NCBI RefSeq assembly: GCF_017115045.1
Contig: NZ_JABXKK010000085.1
Span: 50,363-114,362, forward strand
Reading direction: 5' to 3'
Source: Nostoc sp. NMS8
GTDB taxonomy: Bacteria; Cyanobacteriota; Cyanobacteriia; Cyanobacteriales; Nostocaceae
DNA: 64,000 nt
Every line of letters begins with the position of its first letter. Position 1 is the stretch's first letter. Below the pieces are notes generated by a model, which saw only the letters and a list, made by a program, of their open reading frames with translations, was not told the origin of the DNA and made no database searches. The position numbers were made by a program, and so were the translations under genes. This document shows, one piece after another, positions 27,332 through 36,700 of this stretch.

Positions 27332-27670
27332 ATGCACGTTCTAAAAAGATCCATCAAACCAGCAACCTATATATCGTTTCTCCACATTTACCAAACTACT
27401 TGGGGAACTGCGGGTGATATTTGTTTAATCCGTGAATCTGTAGCTAATGATAGTACAGCGAAGTTTATCGGGCACAAAATCGAACTAGCAATTCCAAGAG
27501 GGTTGGAGCGCGATCGCATCGCCAACTGTCCGATAATCAAAGTTGCAGGTAATGTTGGCGACGGACATCCTAAAGAGCATCCTTTAGAATGGGAAGCTTA
27601 TGAAGGCGTAGATCCAGAACTAGCTTTAGCAGCCCTCAAACCTTGGGGCTTCAAGTTAATTGAACTCTAA
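27332..27670 (+). CDS. Hypothetical protein
   Basis: The protein has 112 residues beginning MHVLKRSIKPATYISFLHIY. It contains CPIIKVAGNVGDGHPKEHPL and a helical end (DPELALAALKPWGFKLIEL). There is no signal peptide or membrane segment. The start is preceded by AAGGATTACAG. I do not recognise the family. It is 141 bases downstream of the fusion gene on the same strand and may be co-expressed. Confidence 0.6.
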   Translation: MHVLKRSIKPATYISFLHIYQTTWGTAGDICLIRESVANDSTAKFIGHKIELAIPRGLERDRIANCPIIKVAGNVGDGHPKEHPLEWEAYEGVDPELALAALKPWGFKLIEL

Positions 27671-27810
27671 TGTAGTGATTTGATTATCAACATTTTTGTC
27701 GTAAATTCAACAAGTCGTGCCCTTTACCGAGACTAGGGACTGGGGATAAGGGGTAATGGGGATTGGGGGAATGGCACTAAGAAAAGCTCGAAAGCTCGCT
27801 CGTGTAGCCT

Positions 27811-27918
27811 CGTTCCCAGCCTCCAGGCAGGGAATGTATTCTTAGAGGCTCTGCCTCTGGTCAATAAAGAGGAGGCGAAGCCTCCCAGAATGGATTCCCA
27901 GCCTGGAGGCTGGGAACC
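27811..27918. repeat. Palindromic repeat related to 15560-15651
   Basis: GTTCCCAGCCTCCAGGCAGG opens and ATTCCCAGCCTGGAGGCTGG then GAAC closes the element, which also holds two internal hairpins (AGAGGCTCTGCCTCT and GAGGCGAAGCCTC). It lies in a 423-base gene-free stretch that also has GGGGATT/GGGGACT heptamers at 27730-27775. Confidence 0.7.
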
Positions 27919-28093
27919 AGTTAGAATTATCATACTTTCATGTTTGGTTGTGAGTTTTCCCATGAGTAGTTGACTTGAAAGAGTCATTTACTATTTGTCT
28001 CCCTTGTTCCTCTTTCATGCAAGGCTTTAGAAACTTGTTCCATCGGGACTGCCTCCTGCCTTTCTTCTTATCAAATCAGATTGCCAGCGTATC

Positions 28094-29185
28094 CTAGCAG
28101 GGCAAACAAATACTTACAATAGTTCTTTTTTCAGGAATGCTATCAATTGTGAATTCCCCACCATATAATTTCACAATATGCTGAACAATAGCTAACCCTA
28201 AGCCAGAGCCTTGTTGTTCCCATGACTTTCGATTAAATTGTACAAAGGCTCCAATTTTATCAATTTCTTCAATTGTCATCCCTCTACCATTATCAATGAC
28301 ATATAAATTAAATTTATTATCTTCCACTGTACTCTTAACTTGAACTTCGCTACTTGGTAAAGAAAATTTAAAAGAATTCTCAAGTAATTCTTCAATAAGA
28401 ATACTTAAATTTTCTTCTGGTAGTTGTACTGTAGATTCTTGGATATCTAGAGTTAAATCTTTTTGCCTACAGTTGTCTGTAGCTTTTTTGAGAGCGACTT
28501 CACTAATAATTCTCTCAGCAAGACATTTATCTCTTTGTTCTTGGATTTGACTTATTTTTTCAGGATTTTTAGCGATTAATTCCAGATTACTATATAGTAA
28601 AAATCTTTTAACTAATTCATTCAAACGATTGGCAGAGGTGTAAATTACTTCTGCGATTTCGACTTCTTCAGAGCCAGGTATAATGTCACAATTTTCCATT
28701 AAAAACTGTGACATACCAAGAATACCATTTAGAGGAGTATTTAGTTCATGAGGTAATGAATGAGCAATATTCATTCTGAGTTCGTTTAGTTTGGCTTGAG
28801 TTTGGCGTTCAGTCGAAGCGTGCTTATTAAGACGAGAAGCGATCGCACTGAGTAGTTCTTCAGGAGTAAATGGTTTAGTTAAATAATCATCAGCGCCAAA
28901 ATCCATCCCTTGGCGAAAATCTGAACGCTCTGCTTTAGCAGTAACAAATATTAAAGGAATATTGGTAGTTGCTTCATTCTGACGCAGAGCAGAAAGCACG
29001 CTATAACCGTCTAACTCAGGCATCATAATGTCACAGATAATTAAATCTGGTAATTTTGCTTGAGCAATTTCTAAGCCAATTTTACCGTTTGCAGCTATCA
29101 AAGTTTCAAAATCAGAAAGTTGTAAAATTTCCTGAATGTTTAGTCTGACTTGGGGTTCATCTTCTATGATTAAAATTGTATTCAT
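28094..29185 (-). CDS. Response-regulator/histidine-kinase hybrid
   Basis: The protein has 363 residues. Residues 1-120 are a receiver domain (TILIIEDEPQVRLNIQEIL; phosphorylated Asp in LIICDIMMPELDG; Lys in DYLTKPF). Residues ~140-360 form a kinase core with SLPHELNTPLNGILGMSQFL (His-box), ENSFKF as N-box, DNGRGMTIEE and GSGLGLAIVQHIV. Receiver-first hybrids of this kind are common in cyanobacteria and sit in phosphorelays. The large sensor gene at 29668-33030 lies upstream on the same strand, 482 bases away. Confidence 0.93.
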   Translation of the reverse strand: MNTILIIEDEPQVRLNIQEILQLSDFETLIAANGKIGLEIAQAKLPDLIICDIMMPELDGYSVLSALRQNEATTNIPLIFVTAKAERSDFRQGMDFGADDYLTKPFTPEELLSAIASRLNKHASTERQTQAKLNELRMNIAHSLPHELNTPLNGILGMSQFLMENCDIIPGSEEVEIAEVIYTSANRLNELVKRFLLYSNLELIAKNPEKISQIQEQRDKCLAERIISEVALKKATDNCRQKDLTLDIQESTVQLPEENLSILIEELLENSFKFSLPSSEVQVKSTVEDNKFNLYVIDNGRGMTIEEIDKIGAFVQFNRKSWEQQGSGLGLAIVQHIVKLYGGEFTIDSIPEKRTIVSICLPC

Positions 29186-29445
29186 ACTACGATTAGTAAA
29201 AATAAAAATATTATTTTGATTGGTCTAGAATAATCTAAAGTCTATAGAAAGCCTATCTTTCTGAAAAAGAAAAATTAACTCTCAATAATACCGGACAATT
29301 CCCTTCGTGACCAAAGTATAAATACTGAAATATTGCTATTTAACTAATTACTGTATAATTATATACTATTTACTATGTTCAATAAATGGAATTTTTACAT
29401 AATTTTGGCATTTCCTGGGGTTAATAATGTTTGGAAATTCTTCAT

Positions 29446-29580
29446 TTAATTCAAAAGTAGCATTTTTCTCGCATACTCTTGTTGCAGGGTATTCAAGTAG
29501 CGATCGCACTCAACATCTGATCGAGCTTTCTTCAGCATATAGATTGCCATATTGATATTTGAAAGTGGATTATCTAAGTC
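29446..29580 (-). pseudogene. Short relic of a histidine-kinase dimerisation domain
   Basis: Minus strand 29580 to 29446 reads DLDNPLSNINMAIYMLKKAR, then SDVECDRYLNTLQQEYARKM and LLLN before a stop. The pattern (N-P-L-x-N-I-x-M-A-I-x-M-L, then R-Y-L-x-x-L-Q-x-E) resembles the helix pair following the His in cyanobacterial PAS kinases. A stop precedes it and the His itself and the ATPase are missing. It lies in the gap between two kinase genes, probably a leftover of a third. Confidence 0.4.
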
Positions 29581-29667
29581 TTATAAAAGCTTTTGTAAAA
29601 CCTCATTGTATATTTCTACTAGGTGTATTTAGTAAACTATATGAGATACCAAATAATATGCCTTAGT

Positions 29668-32600
29668 TTATTTTTCCCTAAAATTATTTACTAATAACAT
29701 ATCGAGATGTTTTTCCTGGATGACATTGGTTATGGTTAGTGGCAGTTCTACCCTAAATGTCGTACCGACTCCGACTTGACTAGCAAAGCTAATTCTTCCT
29801 CCATGAAGGTCTATACAATTGTTGACTATTGCCAAGCCTAATCCCGTTCCGGGCGTATTACCAACATTACTAGCTCGGTAAAATAGTTCAAATAAATTCT
29901 GCTGTTCCTCCGGTAAAATACCAATACCTTCATCTTTAATTAGAAAAACTACGCTTTGATCTTGAACTAATAGATCAATTTGAACATTACTGCTGTCTGG
30001 TGAGTATTTGACAGCATTTGAAAGCAAATTGCTTAGTATTTGTCGCAAAAGTTTCTTGTCTATACAAGCCATAAAGTAATCATCTGTTGATGAATTACCC
30101 AAGTGCTGAGGATAGAAGACTAGAGTATGCTTGGGAGAACTGAGTTGAATTTCTTCTACTAAAGAGCGACAGAAATCAACTAAATTAATACAAGTTGGTT
30201 CAAATGCTAATTTTCCAGCTTCAGCTTTATTAATTAGCAAAATATCATCTAAAAGTTGAGTAGTGTGTTGAACATAAGTCTGAATGCACTGGAGATGTTT
30301 CTGCTTTTGTTGTTCATCTAGTTTATGACTAAAACTTTTTAGGATGCCGGCAGATGAAGTAATTACAGCTAAAGGGGTTCGGAACTCATGGGAAGTCATA
30401 GAAATGAAACGAGATTTTAATTCACTGAGTTCTTTCTCTTTTTGTAAAGCCTTACAAATATTTTCTTCAGCTTGTTTGCGTTCGCGTATATCTTTAACTA
30501 TCCCAATCACATAAATCGGTTTACCAATAGGATCTCGAATTAGAGAAACCGTTATATTTATCCAAATTGCATCACCATTTTTATGTAAATAGCGCTTCTC
30601 TATGGAAAATGTTTCTACATTTCCTGCTATTAATTGTTGCAACTTATTTTGATGGGCTTGTATATCCTCTGGATGTGTGATATCAGTAAAACTTTTATTC
30701 AGAATTTCTGCTTGGTTATAGCCAATAATTTCACACAACTTTTGATTAACTTTCAGAAAACGACCATCTAAAGTTTCTAGTTTAATTCCCACCGCTGCTT
30801 GATTAAAAATAGCACTAAGTTCTGCCTCACTTTTTTGTAAGTCTAAAGTGCGTTGCTGAACCCTGACTTCTAAATCTTGATTAAGTTTTTGTAGAGCTTC
30901 TTGCGCTCGTTGCCTTTGCAGTTCAGCAGATGCCCTGGCTGCAAATACTTTGAGAATTCCTTCAAATTTTTGTTGGTCAGGTATAGGTTTTTCATCTATG
31001 ATGCACAATGAGCCAATCGGTTGACCAAAATTATCACTTAAAATAACTCCCATAAAACTTTCGGACTGCATAGCAGTCAACATTTCAGCATTAGGAAAGA
31101 GTTGCTGAATTCCTGAACCACAGTAATAAAATCCTTGCTTGAGCAAAATTTCACAAGGAGTTGATTTTGGATTGTAGGCAATATTTGGTTGTAACTGCCC
31201 ATCAGACCACAATCCTAGAGTGTGAACTTGCCCATCAATTAATTCAGTCACCAAAGTGTTACGAACATCTAAAGTAGAAGAAATATGCTCAACTAATGCT
31301 GGAAAAAAGTCACATCCAGTTGTAGAAGCTGTACTTTCTATCAAACTTTGTAAGGCTATTTCAGCTTGTTTTCGTTTTGTAATATCAATTCCGACTGCAA
31401 CCGCAGCTGTGTTTTGTTGATATTTTTGAGCAACGAGTAAGTAATTACATGTTTTGCCATTTATTTGGACATCAATAACCTGGGAATCTGCTACATCTTG
31501 CCTATCTAAAAATTCCCGCATAAATTCTGTAAAGTGTGGGCTGTTTTCCATAAAGCCCAATTCTTGACCAACAAAAGCATCGGTAGTCAGGTTAAAACTT
31601 TCAGCCAAATGGCGATTAACTCCTAAATAATACCCATCATCATTTACCCAAGAAACAAATCCTGGTACTGCATCTATAACTGTTTGTAATTGCTCTTTTG
31701 TTTGATGCAGATTTTTTTCTGCTCGTTTGTATTCTGTAATGTCTTCGGAAATACATAACAGGTATTCGGGTTGTTGATCTTTGTCATACAAAGGAATTTT
31801 AGTCGTGTGTAAAATTCTTCTACCAAGACTGTGACTATCAATAGATTCTTCAGAAATATCTTGAGGTACACCACTAGCAAAAGTTTCTAGGTCTTTTTGG
31901 TAGAAAACATCTGCTTGTTCTTTTGGGAAGAATTCGTAATCTGTTTTGCCAATAGCTTGCTCTGCGGTAATACCAAAAATATTTTCGCAGGTATGATTCC
32001 AGAGCTTGAATTTCCCAAAACTTTCTGGTTTGGCATCTTTAACAAAGACGCCCACAGGCAAATTATTAATCATTGACTGTAAAAAGTTACGAGTCTGTTG
32101 GAGTTCTTCTTGTGCTTTTCGGCTTTCAGTGATATCAATACCTGTACAAACGATATACTCAACTTGATTATCCCGATTAAGTAAGACTTTATTTGACCAA
32201 GAAATTAAGCGGCGATTGCTATCTTTAGTAACTAAAGGAGTTTCATAACGTTGAGGAAATTCTTTGGTTGCTAAATTTTGAAAAATATCTTTGATACATG
32301 CTGTTGTTTCAGGTAACAGCAACACATCCCAAACAAATCTTCCTTTAATTTCATCAAATGCGTAACCTGTAGCTTGTTCGCAAGTATGATTGAACCGAAC
32401 AATTCTTCCCTGAGAATCTAGTACAATAACTAAAGCATCTGCTAGATTCAAAACGGCAGAAACAAAATTACGCTCCAATCGCAGTTCTGCCTCAATTTTC
32501 TGGCGTTCTAAAAGTTTAACTCGTGTATAATTGTATAGTTCTGCTTGTAGAATAGAAACTGTCACCAGACTTGTAGGAGTAACTAATCCAATTAATTCTC

Positions 32601-33030
32601 CTTGCTCGCCGACAATCGGTAGATGGCAAATCTGATGTTGCCTTAGCAAATGTAACGCGGTAAAAACATCTTTAAAATCTTTTAACTTTAGTGTTATTAA
32701 CTCCCTTGTCATCACTTGGGCAACCCTGATTCCCTCTAGATTCTTTCCTTGTGCTGTCAGTTTAATTAAATCTCGTTGGGTAAGTATTCCTACCAACTGC
32801 GAGTTTTCCATAACTAAAACACAACTGGCAGCTTGAGATGGAGCGCTGTCTATATCTCTACTGGAGTTTGTCAAAGAATTGCTATTTTTGTTTGGCAAGC
32901 CATGACAATTACCTTGTGCTTCATTAATCAGTGCGATCACATCGGGAAGCAGAATCTCAGAGTTAACAATGAGCGGGTGACGAATGATAGTCTGTTGTAA
33001 GTTATCAGAACTGAGAGAGTTAATGAACAT
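29668..33030 (-). CDS. CBS-PAS-GAF multi-sensor histidine kinase
   Basis: The protein has 1120 residues and is soluble. Two CBS motifs come first (VLVMENSQLVGILTQRDLIK and HLPIVGEQGELIGLVTPTSL). Three PAS/PAC units follow, each closed by an ITE-type end (GIDITESRKAQEE, SEDITEYKRAEKN, GIDITKRKQAE). Then come a GAF domain (TGCDFFPALVEHISSTLDVR), a short coiled coil, a fourth PAS (VKDIRERKQAEEN) and the kinase with FISMTSHEFRTPLAVITSSA, NLLSNAVKYSP and GTGLGLAIVNNCI. It has no receiver. CBS domains often bind adenine nucleotides, so energy sensing is possible. It is divergent from the giant kinase at 33797. Confidence 0.93.
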   Translation of the reverse strand: MFINSLSSDNLQQTIIRHPLIVNSEILLPDVIALINEAQGNCHGLPNKNSNSLTNSSRDIDSAPSQAASCVLVMENSQLVGILTQRDLIKLTAQGKNLEGIRVAQVMTRELITLKLKDFKDVFTALHLLRQHQICHLPIVGEQGELIGLVTPTSLVTVSILQAELYNYTRVKLLERQKIEAELRLERNFVSAVLNLADALVIVLDSQGRIVRFNHTCEQATGYAFDEIKGRFVWDVLLLPETTACIKDIFQNLATKEFPQRYETPLVTKDSNRRLISWSNKVLLNRDNQVEYIVCTGIDITESRKAQEELQQTRNFLQSMINNLPVGVFVKDAKPESFGKFKLWNHTCENIFGITAEQAIGKTDYEFFPKEQADVFYQKDLETFASGVPQDISEESIDSHSLGRRILHTTKIPLYDKDQQPEYLLCISEDITEYKRAEKNLHQTKEQLQTVIDAVPGFVSWVNDDGYYLGVNRHLAESFNLTTDAFVGQELGFMENSPHFTEFMREFLDRQDVADSQVIDVQINGKTCNYLLVAQKYQQNTAAVAVGIDITKRKQAEIALQSLIESTASTTGCDFFPALVEHISSTLDVRNTLVTELIDGQVHTLGLWSDGQLQPNIAYNPKSTPCEILLKQGFYYCGSGIQQLFPNAEMLTAMQSESFMGVILSDNFGQPIGSLCIIDEKPIPDQQKFEGILKVFAARASAELQRQRAQEALQKLNQDLEVRVQQRTLDLQKSEAELSAIFNQAAVGIKLETLDGRFLKVNQKLCEIIGYNQAEILNKSFTDITHPEDIQAHQNKLQQLIAGNVETFSIEKRYLHKNGDAIWINITVSLIRDPIGKPIYVIGIVKDIRERKQAEENICKALQKEKELSELKSRFISMTSHEFRTPLAVITSSAGILKSFSHKLDEQQKQKHLQCIQTYVQHTTQLLDDILLINKAEAGKLAFEPTCINLVDFCRSLVEEIQLSSPKHTLVFYPQHLGNSSTDDYFMACIDKKLLRQILSNLLSNAVKYSPDSSNVQIDLLVQDQSVVFLIKDEGIGILPEEQQNLFELFYRASNVGNTPGTGLGLAIVNNCIDLHGGRISFASQVGVGTTFRVELPLTITNVIQEKHLDMLLVNNFREK

Positions 33031-33796
33031 TATGTATAAATGCCTTGAAATAAATTATCTTTCTTTATATAAAGATGTAAGCAACATTTTTACTTATACG
33101 CTTTTAAAAAGCATCAGTGTTTTCTAGGATTAATTCTATTCTGATTTTTTATGTAAATTTTATATTATTTAAATTAAGCTCATCTCTGTTAAGAAGCATG
33201 TTCTTCTGAAAAGTATGTTATTGGATATTGGTTTGATTGATGATATAAAAAAACTATGTTTTCCAGATAGATGCAGCTTAACTCTAATGCCAGACATGGG
33301 AACTAAATAATAACTATGATTTGATTAAATTACTAAGATTTAAAACATCTAACTATGTTCATAATTCCAACATTTATCATTCTGCCAGGTTCGATTAATA
33401 TCTTGACAGTCAGACTTATTCTCAATCCAGGGAATTGATGTCGGGCTGGTAACGGAAGATGAAACTATAGAGCTAACTAAAGACTTGAAACCCTTGACTT
33501 CAGGCATGGGGTATTCTGAATCCTGAATTCTGACTCCTTCTCATGAATTTTATTCATACTGGACACGGAGGGGAAAATTTTTCAGGGATTTGGCGATCGC
33601 ACCATCCTGAAGGGCAATATAGAGATATCTCAGGCTGTCTATTTTGTATCTCAATATCGGCAGGAATTCCATCCCTTGAAGGGGTGAGAGAGATAGCTTT
33701 GGTATAAATTACTCATTTTGTATCAAGTTATTAGCATGATTATGATTATCGGGATATAATTTTTTGGAAGCGCGATCGCGTTTGTATTTTTAACTT
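33031..33796. other. Long AT-rich intergenic region between divergent kinase genes
   Basis: This is 766 bases without a supported open frame. It is AT-rich to about 33400, then holds CTGAATTCTGACTCC-type short repeats near 33520 and two HIP1 octamers (near 33595 and 33773). It must contain the promoters of both the 29668-33030 and 33797-39559 genes. No further structure is clear to me. Confidence 0.5.
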
Positions 33797-36700
33797 ATGA
33801 GTCATCCTTGTTGCCTCACGATCCTGCTGATTGATGATTGCGCTAAAAATCGGGAAATATATCATCACTTCTTGCAGCAAGATTGTCTGTATACTTATCG
33901 CATTTTGGAGTTTGAGACAGCAACGCCAGCACTGAAATGGTGTCAGCAGGAGATACCAGATGTGATTGTGCTGGATTTTGCGTTGCCTGATGGGGATGGA
34001 CTGAAGTTTATTCAGCAATTTCGGGAATGCCATAGCCATACCCAAACTGCTGTAATTATGCTGACAGGACAAGGGGATGAAATTATCGCTATCCAGGCGA
34101 TGAAAAGCGCTGTTCAAGATTATCTAGTTAAAGATAAACTCACGGCTGAAGTTCTTCAAGGCGCAATTCATCATGCCGTTGAACGGATGCATCTAATTCG
34201 ACAATTACAACAAAGTCGAGAACAACAACAACTGATTGCCGCGATCGCCTTACGGATTCGTCAGTCTCTTAAACTAGAAGAGATTCTGGATACCATCGCC
34301 ACAGAAGTACGGCAGTTTTTGCAAGCAGACCGAGTAGTGGTCTATCAATTTCAGCCAGATATGAGCGGTACAATTGTTGCAGAGTCAGTGCTTCCTGGTT
34401 GGACGGTGGCTATGGGAAGGCAAATTCTGGACACCTGCTTACAACAGCGAGCCGGAAGTGACTATCGCCAAGGAAAAAAACGAGCGATCAACGATATTTA
34501 TCAGGCTGGTTTGACTAGTTGTCATTTGCAACTTCTAGAACAATTTGAAGTCAAAGCCAATCTGGTAGTACCTATTATAGTTAAAGAGCAATTATGGGGA
34601 TTATTAATTGCTCACCAATGTACTGCATCTCGCCACTGGCAATCAGTAGAACTAGATTTGTTGGATCAACTGGCAGTACAAATAGCGATCGCCATTCAGC
34701 AGGGAAGCGCATATCAGCAATTACAGGCAGAACTGGCAGAACGCCAGCGGACAGAAGCAGCTTTAAAAGCCAGTGAAGAAAAGCTCAAGCTTACCCTGAA
34801 TTTTGCTGGTATAGGCTATTGGGAGTGGAACCCAATCACCAATCAAATATTTGCTAGTGAAAATACAATTCGCTGTTTTGGTTTTGATCTGAGCGATCAA
34901 AACTGGACTTATGAAAAATGGCTCAACCAGTTACATCGAGAGGATCGAGAATGGGTTGAGCAGGATTTGAGGCAGGCGATCGCCACACAAACTGATTACG
35001 CTGTGGAATATCGAGTTGTCTGGCAAGATGGCAGCATTCACTGGGTATCAGGAAAAGGACGGGGAGTTTACGACACAACCGGACAACTGCTGCGGATGTT
35101 AGGCGTGTTAATAGACATCACAGAACGCAAACTCTCAGAAGAAGAACGGCGACGCGCTCAAATATTGCAAATTGAATTACATTTTCTAGAGCAGATTCTC
35201 GAAATAGTTCTAGCAGGTTACTGGGACTGGGATATTCCCAACAATCAGGAGTATTTGAGCTTAACCTTCAAGCAGATGTTTGGCTATGAAGATCGTGAAT
35301 TGCCAAATACACCAGAGAGCTGGCAACGCCTGATTTTTCCAGAAGATTTACCAGGTGTTTTAAAACTTTTTGATCAACACATCCAAAGTCGTGGAAAAAT
35401 TCCCTTTTACAACGAAGTGAGATATCGACACAAAGATGGTTCTACCGTTTGGGTAATTTGTTCTGGTCGTGTCATTGCATGGGATCAAAACGGCAATCCT
35501 CTCCGCATGATTGGTTGCCATATTGACATTACAAAACGCAAACACATAGAAGCTCAATTATTAGCGATCACTAATTTGCAACAAGCTATTTTAGATGGTA
35601 CTGACTATGCCATTATTTACAATAACTCAAATGGCATCCAAACTTTCAATGCAGCGGCTCAGAAAATGTTGGGCTACAAAGCCGATGAGGTCATTCAGCA
35701 AATAAACCCAACTAGATTTCACGACTTGGAAGAACTCAACCAACAAGCAGCAGAACTCTCGTTGGAATTGGGTAGGGAAATTGCACCCGGTAGGGAATTT
35801 TTTACTATCGTCACTCAAAATGGAAGCACCTATGAAAATGAATGGACTTACATTCGTAAGGACGGCTCTCGCTTCCCTGTATTTCTGTCGATGAAAATCC
35901 TCCAGGATTTGGAAGGACACAATATTGGCTTCTTGAGTATTGCCAAAGATATTACCCAGCAAAAACAAATAGAGACAGCCCTTCAAGACAGCGAACTTCG
36001 TTATGCACATCTGGCAGAAGCGGCTCCTGTAGCTATTTTCCGGCTGGATGTCTTTGGTAGCTGCATCTACGCCAACGATCGCTGGAGTGAGATGACTGGT
36101 AGACCAACACAGGCAGCATTGGGTATGGGTTGGGTACAAACTTTGCACCCAGAAGACGGCGAGCGTTTGAGGAGGGAATGGTTTCTAAAATTTGAGCAAG
36201 AACATGTTAACCCAAGGGAATTTCATCAGAGTGAAGGCAGGCATCTACGTCCAGATGGCAGCATCAACTGGTTCTATGTGCAAGTGCTACCCGAAATCAA
36301 CACCAATGACAAGATTATCGGCTACATCGGTACATTGACAGACATTAGCGATCGTAAACTTGCTGAAGAAAAATTGCATCACCTCTCAGAACGTCTCACC
36401 CTAGCGATTAGCTCTGGAGGATTCGGCATTTGGGAATATGATTTCGTCCAGGACAAGCTAATTTGGGACGATCGCATGTACGAACTGTATGGAGTAAACA
36501 ACACTAATTTTAATCATTCTTTTGATGCTTGGTTCAACTGCCTGCACCCAGACGATCGCCCTTATCTGCTGGAAACTATGGAACAAGTTGTCCAACGCAA
36601 AAAAGAATATAATGTTGAGTTCTGCATTGTTCAGCCGAGTGGAGAAATTCGTTTCCTCAAAGGTTGCGGTATTCTCAAACGTACCCAGCAGGGTGAACCT

